The position numbers and the translations under genes were made by a program. This document shows positions 32,743 through 41,905 of a stretch of DNA of 64,000 nucleotides, piece after piece; the first letter of the stretch is position 1; each line of letters starts with the position of its first letter. The notes under the pieces were generated by a model. The model was not told where the DNA came from. It was given only the letters and a program-made list of their open reading frames with translations, and did no database searches. This stretch comes from Corynebacterium sp. J010B-136 (GTDB lineage: Bacteria; Actinomycetota; Actinomycetes; Mycobacteriales; Mycobacteriaceae): contig NZ_PUGE01000005.1 in the NCBI RefSeq assembly GCF_002967075.1, positions 1 through 64,000 on the forward strand, in the 5' to 3' direction.

Positions 32743-33654
32743 TCAGAGGTTTTCGGCATTCGATAGGTCACCTGATTTTGTGATTGCAGGGGCCACGGAA
32801 TGCGCTATTTCGGTGAAATCGGCTGTTGGTCCCAAGCTGGTCAGCGCTTTCTGCCATTGTTCGCTGACCGATTTGAGTAACTGAGGATCCTCACCAATTT
32901 GTTGGGAGATGCTAACGGCAAGCGCAGAGTCGCGGGCCATGAGTCCGAGTGCGAAGCCGGAATCATGAGTTCCTGATAGGACCCATGTTGGGTACATATG
33001 ATTCGAAACCTTACTTCCTCCAGAGGCGTTGCTGATGCTGGCAGCGGCGGTACTCGGATTAATGCCGTATGCATTTGCTACAGCTAGGGCTTCTCCGACA
33101 GCGACCAGATTGGTAGCCGCTAAAACGTTGTTCAGCAACTTGACTACGTTCCCACTACCAGGGCCACCGATATGGTCATAATTCCCACCAGTGAGGGCCG
33201 TTAATATTGGCTCAGCTGATTGAAGTGCTCTTTCTGTGGCGCCGATAAAGGCACTTAAGGTTCCATTTGCTGCCCCGTCTCGGCCCCCGGAAACGGGGGC
33301 GTCTACGAAACTTGCTCCTTGTTGTTCAGCTAGCGCAGCCATTTTAGTGCTGACGTCGGGTTCTGAGGTGGTGGTATCTACAATCGAAATTGTTTCAGAT
33401 CCCTTGAGTAGCTCAGGAACGGTGAGTTCCACGACTTTTGCGGATGGTAGCGAAAGTACAGCAAATGGCGTACTGGAAATTCCTTCTAATGCGCTGACAG
33501 TTTTAATGCCAATTTCTTCAGCATTCTTGCGTGCAGCCTCCGAAGGGTCGAAGCCCGTAACTTGCCAACCAGCAGAATGCAGGGTCGAAGCCATAGCTCC
33601 CCCCATGGCTCCTAGGCCAATGACGGCGGCTCGCTTATCAAGTTCATTTCTCAT
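32743..33654 (-). CDS. Beta-hydroxyacid dehydrogenase (3-hydroxyisobutyrate dehydrogenase family)
   Basis: A 303-residue NAD(P)-dependent enzyme: nucleotide motif VIGLGAMGGAMASTL at residues 11-25, the substrate motif FVDAPVSGGRDGAANGTL, and the catalytic Lys in GGPGSGNVVKLLNNVL. The family includes 3-hydroxyisobutyrate, tartronate semialdehyde and L-threonate dehydrogenases. First gene of the leftward operon, with RBS AAAGGAA, 71 nt downstream of the RpiR regulator gene. The substrate is unresolved. Confidence 0.87.
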   Translation of the reverse strand: MRNELDKRAAVIGLGAMGGAMASTLHSAGWQVTGFDPSEAARKNAEEIGIKTVSALEGISSTPFAVLSLPSAKVVELTVPELLKGSETISIVDTTTSEPDVSTKMAALAEQQGASFVDAPVSGGRDGAANGTLSAFIGATERALQSAEPILTALTGGNYDHIGGPGSGNVVKLLNNVLAATNLVAVGEALAVANAYGINPSTAAASISNASGGSKVSNHMYPTWVLSGTHDSGFALGLMARDSALAVSISQQIGEDPQLLKSVSEQWQKALTSLGPTADFTEIAHSVAPAITKSGDLSNAENL

Positions 33655-33725
33655 ATAAATTCCTTTTGTCTGATGACGAAAATTGAATAGAGATTGAAGG
33701 GGTTTAGGAATCTGGGATGCAAATC

Positions 33726-34601
33726 CTAATCCACGTAAATGTCCAATTCTTTTCCAAGGTTTTGAGAGCGACGTAGGATCGCTCGACTACGTTCTGGTTG
33801 TGCGGCCTCCATTCCGGAAAGTAGGCCGTAAATTACAGAGGTAGCTGTGGTGACTGATTGAAAGAATGAAATTCCTTCGGAAGGGATAATCAATAGATGG
33901 TCTGCGACAGCTGCTAAGGGTCCATGTCGCATATCAGTAACAACCACAATGGTCACTCCGGCTTGTTTTGCAGATTCAGCGACGGACAAGACCTCCCGAA
34001 TCTGCCGCCATACATTCATGACTACGAGTACGTCGTTCTGGTCGAGGGTATTAATACTCGTGACTAGGTGGAGCCCTCCGCGGTCTTCCATGGAAATTGG
34101 GTAACCCATGGTGGAACCCAAGTGCGCCATTACTGTCGCCGGTCCTGCGAATGACCCCGACCCGATGACTTTTATGGAGCGTGCTGAGGATAATGCGGAA
34201 ACTGTAGATTCGACTTCTGATGAGGAATTTGCTTCCAAGGTTAATTGTAGATTTTCAATATCGTGGTGGATCGCTGCATGCACTGGACTTTGGTGATCTC
34301 CGCTGTCGGTTAGTTTTTCAACGGTGGAAATTGTTGCCAAGTACCGAGCTCTAAGCTCACGCTGAAGATCTGGCCAACCGCGATAGCCCAGGCTTTGTGC
34401 CGTTCGGACAACGGTTGAGCTGTTGACTCCTGCGCGCTCTGCGATGTCTGATAATTCAGCATAAGAAGATAATTGGGGATTTCCTGCGATCACTCCTACT
34501 ACGCGGGTTTGTGCTTTGGAGAGGGGGATATCCGGCAGTGCGTCACCGAGCCATGATGTTGGGTCGGGAACGATTTGCGTTGACGAGAGACTGTTGTACA
34601 T
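33726..34601 (-). CDS. MurR/RpiR-family transcriptional regulator
   Basis: A 291-residue regulator. The HTH_6 domain spans about residues 25-100 (SYAELSDIAERAGVNSSTVVRTAQSLGYRGW) and the SIS domain about residues 125-270 (SIKVIGSGSFAGPA, DVLVVMNVWRQIREVL), which usually binds a phosphosugar but in some members other acids. It is read in the same direction as the downstream catabolic operon and is its likely local regulator. RBS ATAGGAT. Confidence 0.88.
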   Translation of the reverse strand: MYNSLSSTQIVPDPTSWLGDALPDIPLSKAQTRVVGVIAGNPQLSSYAELSDIAERAGVNSSTVVRTAQSLGYRGWPDLQRELRARYLATISTVEKLTDSGDHQSPVHAAIHHDIENLQLTLEANSSSEVESTVSALSSARSIKVIGSGSFAGPATVMAHLGSTMGYPISMEDRGGLHLVTSINTLDQNDVLVVMNVWRQIREVLSVAESAKQAGVTIVVVTDMRHGPLAAVADHLLIIPSEGISFFQSVTTATSVIYGLLSGMEAAQPERSRAILRRSQNLGKELDIYVD

Positions 34602-35035
34602 ATCCTATTACCACTTCTTTGTTTTGTGGGTCACAATGCAACACTAATTGCTAAGTTACATTTTGGCAATAGCGGTTGCAGAGTTAATGCAAGGAAGGTG
34701 TTTTAACCGCTATTCGGTGTGCCTGTGCGGTGTATAGGCGGCAATCTTCGATAGATAAAGTTGCGGTTAGTCGACTGATGCAGGTAGGAAATCGATTATG
34801 TCCAAAGCGATGCAGGTCGGATGCCACTGAAGGGTATAATCCTTGAACGGTGTTCGAATTGCGAATGATCAATCGATTTCGACCAAACCTGTACTCGAAT
34901 GATTTAAGAAATTGTGCGATATTTACTGCTAAAACTGTCTAGTGCGCTTAAAGGATGGTTGTCTTTCTGAAGCTCAACCGTGAGCCGACATGGCCGAGCT
35001 ATTTCGACTTAGTGAGTGTTAGCTCTGGTGGAGAC
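34602..35035. other. Gene-free stretch between the RpiR gene and the aldolase stub
   Basis: 434 bp that should include the RpiR promoter. Open frames here are short, lack ribosome sites and show no family features. I see no strong hairpin or repeat. The right end borders the recombination scar at 35036, so part of it may be decayed sequence. Confidence 0.5.
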
Positions 35036-35160
35036 CTAATTCAGCAACAAATGTTTCTTGATAGCAGCGGTAAAGGCATCGACGTCGGCTTCGGTGGCGT
35101 CGAAAGAACAGACCCAGCGGACTTCATTGGTTGTTGCGTCCCAGTCATAGAAGTGGAAGG
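35036..35160 (-). pseudogene. 3' stub of a threonine-aldolase gene
   Basis: On the minus strand the frame reads FHFYDWDATTNEVRWVCSF, continues DATEADVDAFTAAIKK and ends at TAG (35036-35038). It matches the last 40 or so residues of the intact aldolase at 46389-47465 (FHFYDWDAATNEVRWMCSF). The gene body is missing and the IS3 remnant begins at once to the right (about 35164). It is a paralogue, not a copy of the extant gene, since about a quarter of the residues differ. Confidence 0.85.
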
Positions 35161-35163
35161 GCG

Positions 35164-36322
35164 TGGCCCCTGAAAATTAGACAGGTTAGGGGCAGTTATG
35201 CTGCCTTGGATAGTGTACTAAATCGTGCTTCGAAGTCATCCGGCGATATCTGTCCGCACTATGAATGCCGGCGTCGGGTGCTGTATTTTATGCACCAGCG
35301 AAAGACCTCCTGACGGCATTGCAGCGGATTGACAAAGACTTTCCTTTCACGAAGGACTTCTCTTTTCATCGAGGAATTAAGAGACTCCGGCATAGCATTA
35401 CCAGCGCTGGTACCAACCGCGCCCATGGCCTGGGCCACACCTAAAGCCTGACAGCGTGTGCTAAACGCCCCTGACGTGTACACACAGCCGTGATCTGAAT
35501 GGAAGATGGCACCGTCAAGCCCGCCACGTACCGCATTGGCATGTTCTAAAGCTTCAATCACGAGGCTGGTACGCATATGATCAGCAATCGCGAAACCAGC
35601 AAGCTTGCGCGAGTACAGGTCAATGACTGTAGCTAGATACATATTCGTACCGTTCTTACAAGCCAGATAAGTAATATCGCCGACATATACCTGGTTCGCA
35701 GCGTTGGCGTGAAAACGGCGCTTTACCAGGTCTGCGAAAGCCGGATTCGCCGTGCTGCGCCGGGTTGTCACGCACCGGCGGCGTTTTGTAAAGCCACGTA
35801 GGTTCATGTTTTCATGATCCGGACAACCTTTTTATGATTAACTCTGGCAAAGTCTTTGACTTCGTTTAGCGAGGCAGTGATGCGTTTAGTACCGGACAAG
35901 CCTTTTCTTCATCAAAGACCGCAGCAATTCGGGCTCCAAGCACACCATCAGCACACGTCCTTACGACATGACGTGTCTGTCTGGCTTTCCATTTGTAAAA
36001 CGATGAGCGCGTGAGCTTTAAAACAGTGCACATCCGCTTGACCGAGTATTCGGTGCGGTGGTCTTTGACAAACTTAGAAGCGGATCACCAGCGTGTCTGG
36101 TCGGCAAAATATTTCGCAGCCTTACGCAAAATGTCTCGTTCTTCGCGTAGTTTGGCGTTTTCTCTTTCCAACGCACGTATACGTTCGGCATCGGATACAT
36201 ATTCTGCCTGGGCTTTAGCCTCAGCCATGCGTGTCTTCTTCCCGGTGCCGAATTCCTTTTTTTCATTGATGCAATGAGGCCCGATTGACTCCTAATTCAG
36301 CCGCGGCAGCAGCCAGAGACAA
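35164..36322 (-). mobile_element. Degenerate IS3-family element, left end kept, right end lost
   Basis: The left end starts at the motif GGCCCCTGAAAATTAGACAGG-like repeat from about 35164 (only its first part is quoted here: GGCCCCTGAAAATTAGACA). The minus strand carries OrfA and OrfB remnants. No matching inverted repeat is visible on the right, where the sequence passes directly into an epimerase gene stub at about 36323. No target duplication can be recognised. The element is inactive and probably mediated a deletion that removed the bodies of both flanking genes. Confidence 0.8.
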
Positions 36323-36330
36323 GTCCTCAT
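35196..36330 (-). pseudogene. IS3-family transposase OrfA/OrfB, multiply frameshifted
   Basis: OrfA pieces: an HTH segment AAAAELGVNRASLHQ at about 36270-36325, then, in another frame, the leucine-zipper stretch ERIRALERENAKLREERDIL and KAAKYFADQTRW. OrfB pieces: VKDHRTEYSVKRMC, KRITASLNEVKDFARVNHKK, then the DDE domain (QVYVGDITYLA, ATVIDLYSRKLAGFAIADHM, IFHSDHGCVYTS, AMPESLNSSMKREVL). At least three frameshifts and a premature TAG after RRRHS break it; the tail SPDDFEARFSTLSKAA ends at 35196. It is of the same subgroup as 76-528. Confidence 0.85.
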
Positions 36331-36421
36331 TTCTTTGATTATTGGCCGAGTATGGGTGACTGAGATTGGACAATACTTGTTCGATCCGACAGTTCCATTC
36401 TCAGCTGGATTCCAGTTCTAG
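36323..36421 (+). pseudogene. 3' stub of a second 4-hydroxyproline epimerase gene
   Basis: Thirty-two codons in frame to the TAG at 36419-36421 read LISLIIGRVWVTEIGQYLF, then DPTVPFSAGFQF. The intact epimerase at 25133-26134 ends with LITGRAWVTGIGQYML and DPTDPFPAGFQF. The body is missing and the IS3 remnant begins at the junction. The hairpin behind it (36446-36478) is homologous to the terminator behind the intact gene, so the duplicated unit included the operon end. Confidence 0.88.
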
Positions 36422-36445
36422 GAAACTTGGATAAAAGAGTCATGC

Positions 36446-36478
36446 TGCCGAGGCAATAGTTTGATTGTCGCCTCGGCA
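36446..36478. terminator. Bidirectional terminator, homologous to the one at 26163-26197
   Basis: TGCCGAGGC (36446-36454) and GCCTCGGCA (36470-36478) form a perfect 9-bp stem, extended by AAT/ATT in the loop, followed by CTATTTATG. Flanks (ATGCTGCCG and CTATTTAT) resemble the terminator behind the intact epimerase. It now serves the leftward amidohydrolase gene. Confidence 0.82.
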
Positions 36479-36482
36479 CTAT

Positions 36483-38149
36483 TTATGTATTCATGCCAGC
36501 AGCCCAACGCCCAAGCACTTTCGTGTTGTGGACGTCCTTGATTTCGCCGATGAAGATGTTGCGGTCAAGGGCGATGAAGTCGGCGGATTGCTGGCTTCGA
36601 TGGTCCCGGTCTCATCGGCAATGCCTAGGGCCTTGACGGATTCGCGGGTGAATGCGGCCATGGCTTGGGGCAGTGTGTTGGATTGGGCGATGTTGACGGT
36701 GCGGTCGCCGTAGTCCGTGCCTGATTCGCTGCGGGCTTTGCCGTCATTGGCGGCAGCCTGGCGGGTGACCATGCCTTCGATGCCGTGCCAGGGGTTAAGA
36801 ACCGGGAGGCCGACGGGCCAGTCAGAGCCGCCGGCAACCAGGGCGCCGGTGGCCGGGAGATCTTTGAAGGGCCAGATATTGGCCATGGTTTCATCGGCGA
36901 CGAAGGCGCCGACTCCATCGTTGAGCGGGCTGGGGAACCACATGAATGGGCAGGCATCGGCAGCCACGTTGAGTTCCGCGAAGCGCGGAAGATACTGCTC
37001 AGAGATAAAGGACATGTGGGCGATCTGCATTGAGGGGCCGCCGTCGGCGTCTCGACGGACGATTTCAGCGGCGTCGAGAGCCTGGCGCACAGAAGCATCG
37101 CCGGTGGCGTGCAGCTTGGCATCAAGCCCCAACTCCGCACAGCGGCGCAACGCGGCCACGAGATCATCCAAAGTCCAGTAGAGCTCACCGCGGAAGTTCG
37201 GATCGTGGCTGGAGTGATTACATTTATACGGATTTAACAGCGCGGTTGTATGCGTGGTGGGAACACCGTCTAAGACGAACTTCGCAAAACGCGGCTTAAC
37301 GTGTTCGCTCTCATAAGGTATGCCGGCGGCGAAGAGTTCTTCACCCACGGTGCCATCTTCAATGAAGGGACGCATGGGCATCGATGCAATCACGCGCATG
37401 TCCAACTCGCCGGCTTCTTCCAAAGCGGCCAGGCCTGCAAAGTGCGGAAGCATGGTCGCGGCATCTTGCACGGTGGTTATCCCCAGCGCAGCCAGACGAT
37501 CTAGTGCGGTGCGGAGTGCTTTAACCTGGCGCTTTTGCGGATCAACGTGGGACCTAGCAGCTACACCTTCGGCCATCGCGCAGGCTAGCTCCCATAAAGC
37601 GCCGGTAAGCCGGCCTTGATCATCGCGAACGTACGTGCCGCCTTCTGGGTCAGGGGAGTCAGCGGTGATACCCATGGCTTCAAAAGCGGCGGTGTTGATC
37701 TGCCGGTTGTGCATGGTGTCATCGCGCAGAAGCACCGGATGGCCGTGGGAAGCTTCGTCGAGTTTTTCTAGAAACTCCACGTTATTCAGCGTGGGCAGCA
37801 CACCGCTGCCGATGATGCCGCCAATGATCCACTCGCCTGGTTCCAGGCGTGAGGACCACTCGCGCACCTTTGCCAAGATAGTTTGAGCACCATCGGTGGG
37901 ATCTAAAGGTAACTCGTGAGCCAATTGGGTGCCGCCGAGGCTTAAGTGAAGGTGGCCATCGATAAGCCCTGGCGTAACAATGCCCTTATCAATCGTAACT
38001 GTTTCATGCTGCTCACCAACTTGGTTCTCGACGTGTTGCTGCGTGCCGGCGGCAATGATGCGGCCATCTGCAACGGCGAAGGCTTCGACCCAGTCATTAT
38101 CGGCAATACCGGTCCAAATCTTTCCGGTGTATACGGTTGTCTGCGCCAT
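36483..38149 (-). pseudogene. Amidohydrolase family 3 (YtcJ-like) with a frameshifted C-terminus
   Basis: A 555-codon gene for a metal-dependent hydrolase: GIVTPGLIDGHLHLSLGG (HxH), AKLHATGDASVRQAL (His ligand), a Lys in FAKFVLDGVP, and GSDWPVG (Asp). All catalytic residues are intact. At about 36588 one A (minus strand) is missing: the tail reads PPTSSPLTATSSSAKSRT instead of SADFIALDRNIFIGEIKD, and stops at 36491 rather than at the proper TAA (36483-36485, ...AAGMNT). Since the last 35 residues complete the beta-sandwich, the product may be unstable; a sequencing slip is also possible. It starts directly at the amine oxidase stop, with AGGAG upstream. Confidence 0.75.
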
Positions 38150-39499
38150 TTACTGCTCCTTCTTATCCCGTATGCCGTTGATGACCTGGCGGGCGGTGGT
38201 CAGGCCTTTCTCCAAAGCGCCGTCGACGCAGACCCCGCGCCAGCCGTAGGCGTAGTCCGATCCGGCGAAGAAGAGCTGGGAATCGATGTCGTCGAAAAGG
38301 CTCCAGCCTTGGGTGAACTGGCCCTTACGCAGCGTGCCCCAGGCCTGGCCAGCCCACTTATCGGCAACCCAGTCGTGGCCGGTGGTATCTACTACTTCCA
38401 GGTCATCGCGCCATTGGTTGATAACAGCTTGGGCGTCTTCGATGGAGTTGAGATCAATATTGGTGCTGTCGTAGCCAAAGCCCACCAGGATGGTGGTGTC
38501 ATCATCCATGAAGTATTCAGAGCGCACCACGGACATCTTGGCCGGCTTTGGTGCATAGCCTAAGAAGCGGTGGTGGCCTTTGATCTTGATCCAGATCTTC
38601 GCACCTTGGGAGTTCCACTTGTCATCGATAACGCTTTGTACAGCATCGGGCAGGGCAGGGGAGAATTCAATATTGCTCAGCGCGCCCACTGGCACGGTGC
38701 AGATTACTGCCGATGCTTCGATGACCTCACCTGATTCAGTCGTCACGGTTGCGCCATTGTCGTGGTGCTCGACCCTAGCCACCGGGGTGTTGAGGCGAAT
38801 ATCGGTGGTGAGGTCGCCGGCGATGCCATCGTAAAGCGAGCGCATGCCGTTATTCAGCTTCCACTTCAAGGTGATATCTTCCATCACTCGGTAGCGATTA
38901 TCAGACAGTGCACCCCATTGCTTCGCCATCAGCGCGGAGCCGGTGTACGGGTCGCCGATGTATCCGGCGCACCAGAAGGCATCGACAAGATCGATGGTTT
39001 CTTGGTCGAATCCAGCATCTTTGACAAGATCAATGGCGTTTTTCTGGTCATCGGCAAGAAAACGTTCACGCACTTCGGCTGGGCCGTCGAAGTCATCAGA
39101 GAGAACCCATAGCGGATTAAGCGGGTTGGGGAAGTACTCTTCACTGCCTTCATAGGTCACGTCCATTGCGGCGGTGAGCTTTTCATCCAGGTCATCCTCG
39201 GTACCCTTGACCACCTTGCCGTCAGTTACCCAGTGGGCATCATTGCCGGAAGGAGACGCCGTGATTTCCGTGCGCTGACCATAGCGCATGACTTCAGTCC
39301 AGGTGTGTGCTTGGAACCAGTGCACCCAGGTAGCACCCAACTCCAGCGGGCGACCCATGCGCTCTTCGGTCCAGGCACGCCCGCCGATGCGGTCTTTGGC
39401 CTCCAAGATTTCATATTCAATGCCAGCGGTTTGCAGCTCGCGCGCAGCAACCAGACCTGCGAATCCGGCGCCGATGATGACAACTTTGTTGTTGGACAT
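38150..39499 (-). CDS. Flavin-dependent amine oxidase
   Basis: A 449-residue monoamine-oxidase-fold protein. FAD motif VVIIGAGFAGLVAARELQ at residues 5-22, then EAKDRIGGRAWT (the conserved RxGGR), and the C-terminal FAD segment FAGSDYAYGWRGVCVDGALEKG. The ATG at 39499 has AAGGAAA; a longer frame lacks one. Such enzymes oxidise primary or polyamines to aldehydes with H2O2. It stands between a permease gene and an amidohydrolase gene, so the three probably import, oxidise and hydrolyse one amine compound (inference). Confidence 0.88.
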   Translation of the reverse strand: MSNNKVVIIGAGFAGLVAARELQTAGIEYEILEAKDRIGGRAWTEERMGRPLELGATWVHWFQAHTWTEVMRYGQRTEITASPSGNDAHWVTDGKVVKGTEDDLDEKLTAAMDVTYEGSEEYFPNPLNPLWVLSDDFDGPAEVRERFLADDQKNAIDLVKDAGFDQETIDLVDAFWCAGYIGDPYTGSALMAKQWGALSDNRYRVMEDITLKWKLNNGMRSLYDGIAGDLTTDIRLNTPVARVEHHDNGATVTTESGEVIEASAVICTVPVGALSNIEFSPALPDAVQSVIDDKWNSQGAKIWIKIKGHHRFLGYAPKPAKMSVVRSEYFMDDDTTILVGFGYDSTNIDLNSIEDAQAVINQWRDDLEVVDTTGHDWVADKWAGQAWGTLRKGQFTQGWSLFDDIDSQLFFAGSDYAYGWRGVCVDGALEKGLTTARQVINGIRDKKEQ

Positions 39500-39554
39500 G
39501 TCAGAAGTTTCCTTTTCTTTAAGTGAATGATGCTGGCTTCGAGTAGGCAAGTAC

Positions 39555-41042
39555 CTACACCGTCGCCGCGGGCTCGGGTTCGACCTCCGCTACCTCGCCC
39601 GTGATGTGCGCGGAGTTCATGGTGTTGCGGCGGATCAAAATCTCACCCCAGATAAGGCCAATGAGCCCGGAACCTAAGATGATGGCCGGCATGATCCAAA
39701 TCATGAAGAAGTCTTCGGTGTCCATCATGAGGTTGAAGTTGATAAGAATCAGCGCGGTTACCACCGCCATACCAATGCCGGCGAACAGTGGCGCGATAGT
39801 TTTCACAAACACGCTGTACTCACGGTGGTAACGGTTCGCCCACACCATCACGGCGAAGCTGGTGACCGCCAGCAGGAAGGTCAGGCCAAAGGCCGCGGCG
39901 TTGGTAAACCAGGTAAATAAGGTCACCACCGGAAACAGTAATTCTTGTTCTGAGCCACTGCCGACGATGGCAAAGACCACCAGGACCACAATTGCTAGGA
40001 TGGATTGAGCTAGCGAGCCACCGATTGGTGCACCGTTCTTCGCGGCTCTTCCGAAGGCTGCAGGAAGAACTCCGGATTGGCCAAGGGAGAAGAAGTAGCG
40101 GGCGGCCGCATTGTGGAACGCGATGAGAGCTGCAATCAGGCTGGTGACAAAAAGCAGGTGCGCGGCATTCGATGCCGTGGAACTAAAGTCCGCGAGCCAG
40201 ACAAAGACCAGGTCGGGGCCAAATTCTTGTGCTTGGCTAACGATGCTCCTTGGCCCCACGCCCATCTGCAACGCCCACGCGGAGAACGCATAAAAAGCAG
40301 CGATGATACCGACGGCAATATATGTTGCACGGGAAACAGTGCGTTCAGGATTCTTGGCTTCCTCCGAATAGATCGCGCCGGATTCAAAGCCCATGAAAGC
40401 GGCCATCGTAAAGGCTAGAAGCACACCGATGCCTGGGGTGAAGAACTGATCCGGCTGCCAACCGCTCGTGCTAACTCCTTCTGGGGCATTGGCAATGGCC
40501 ATGACGGAAAAGACAATGACCAGCAAAAATTCCAAGGTGACGATGACGCCCAGTACCTTGGCCGAGAAATCAATGTTGTTCACGCCCAAGATGCCAACGA
40601 TGAGCCAGCCCACGATGCCGAGCAACCACCACGGAAGTGCTACCCCGGCTAATGCCTCAATGGCATTAGCCGCGGAGAACCCAAAGAGCCCATACAGGCC
40701 AATCTGCATGAGGTTATACGCAACGAGCGCCAAGATAGCGCCGGCAATTCCTTGGCGCAGCCCCAGACCACGCGCAATAAACACGTAGAAAGCACCTGAG
40801 GATTGAATCTTACTGGCCATACGCCCATAGCCCACGGCGAACAGTGCCAGGATGATGCCAAGTACCACGTACCCAATGGGCACTCCGAGCAATCCTGCAA
40901 CCGCGTAGTTAGTGGGCGCACCACCCGCCAACACCGTCAAAGGTGCCGATGCCGCGATGATGATAAATACCAATGACGCCGTGGACAGCTTTCCGCTTTT
41001 GAGTCCATTGTGAGTGTCTTGTTGTAACGGTGAAGTAGTCAT
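39555..41042 (-). CDS. APC-superfamily amino-acid/amine permease
   Basis: A 495-residue permease with twelve predicted transmembrane helices and APC marks (STASLVFIIIAASAPLTVLAGG in TM1 with the unwound GG region; AAFMGFESGAIYSEEAKNPE between TM6 and the next loop). It is the promoter-proximal gene of the leftward amine cluster and is divergent from a TetR regulator. Cargo is unknown, likely an amine or amino acid that feeds the flavin amine oxidase. Confidence 0.87.
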   Translation of the reverse strand: MTTSPLQQDTHNGLKSGKLSTASLVFIIIAASAPLTVLAGGAPTNYAVAGLLGVPIGYVVLGIILALFAVGYGRMASKIQSSGAFYVFIARGLGLRQGIAGAILALVAYNLMQIGLYGLFGFSAANAIEALAGVALPWWLLGIVGWLIVGILGVNNIDFSAKVLGVIVTLEFLLVIVFSVMAIANAPEGVSTSGWQPDQFFTPGIGVLLAFTMAAFMGFESGAIYSEEAKNPERTVSRATYIAVGIIAAFYAFSAWALQMGVGPRSIVSQAQEFGPDLVFVWLADFSSTASNAAHLLFVTSLIAALIAFHNAAARYFFSLGQSGVLPAAFGRAAKNGAPIGGSLAQSILAIVVLVVFAIVGSGSEQELLFPVVTLFTWFTNAAAFGLTFLLAVTSFAVMVWANRYHREYSVFVKTIAPLFAGIGMAVVTALILINFNLMMDTEDFFMIWIMPAIILGSGLIGLIWGEILIRRNTMNSAHITGEVAEVEPEPAATV

Positions 41043-41258
41043 ATCGGTCTTTTCTGCCGGGAATAAGAATTGATGTGAATCTCTCTAGGTGCTGAAAGTG
41101 TTTCACGCCACGTTTAAGTTCTACTGGTGTAGAGAATAAACCCGAAGTGACGCATTGGCAAGGGGATATCTGAAATTAGTTTGAACCACGCAACAACCAA
41201 CTTGAGCAGCGTGAGTGCTTAGTACAATGTCAACAGCACTATTGAGTGGAGAAAATGA

Positions 41259-41849
41259 ATGCCAAAAGTAGTTGACCATGTACAGCGCAAGCGGGAGCTT
41301 GTTGAATCAACGTGGCGGGTTATTGCGCGCCTAGGACTCGCCGGTGCCACGATGCGGCAGATTGCTGAAGAAGCGGGTTATGCCAATGGTGCATTGAAGC
41401 CGTATTTTCCCACCAAGATGGACCTTTTAGAGGCCACGTTTGAACACGTTTATAGCTCCACCGAAGAGCGTATTAGCAAGTCCATCGAAGGCCTGCGTGG
41501 GTTTGAAGCACTGCGTGCGATGTGCCTGGAAGTCCTCCCATTTACTGAACGACTGCGTGATGAGGCGCGGATAGTTGTGTCATTCTGGGACAGCGCTGCC
41601 CAAGATGAAAAACGTGCGGCACTAGCTGCGGTTTCAACGAACCGGTGGTGCGAAATGGTGGCCACGATGCTCAAAGAAGCTAAAGATGATGGGCTGCTTC
41701 GTTCAATTTCCAACGTTGAAAGCACGGCGGAGATACTGGTGGTTTTCTTGCAAGGCTCGCAGATCACCGCGGTTATGGACCCAGACGGTTTTAACGAGGA
41801 GCGGATCCTTAATCAGCTGGAGGCGTACTTGGATCTTCTGCGCGCATAA
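41259..41849 (+). CDS. TetR-family regulator (BetI-like C-terminal domain)
   Basis: A 196-residue regulator. HTH at about residues 10-55 (LGLAGATMRQIAEEAGYANGA, LKPYFPTKMDLLEATF) and a TetR_C_6/BetI-type ligand domain (ILVVFLQGSQITAVMDPDGF). It is divergent from the APC permease (216-bp gap) and is its likely repressor. GGAG lies 8-11 nt before the ATG. Ligand probably the imported amine (inference). Confidence 0.89.
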   Translation: MPKVVDHVQRKRELVESTWRVIARLGLAGATMRQIAEEAGYANGALKPYFPTKMDLLEATFEHVYSSTEERISKSIEGLRGFEALRAMCLEVLPFTERLRDEARIVVSFWDSAAQDEKRAALAAVSTNRWCEMVATMLKEAKDDGLLRSISNVESTAEILVVFLQGSQITAVMDPDGFNEERILNQLEAYLDLLRA

Positions 41850-41905
41850 AAGGCTAGACTCGCCCGGAACAGATCCGAGTGGACTACAAGCCAAGAGGAA
41901 GATTT

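Noticed and set aside
34955-35173. Open frame on the plus strand
   Set aside because: It runs antisense to the aldolase stub, whose minus-strand frame aligns well with a real protein; the plus frame has no ribosome site or family features.
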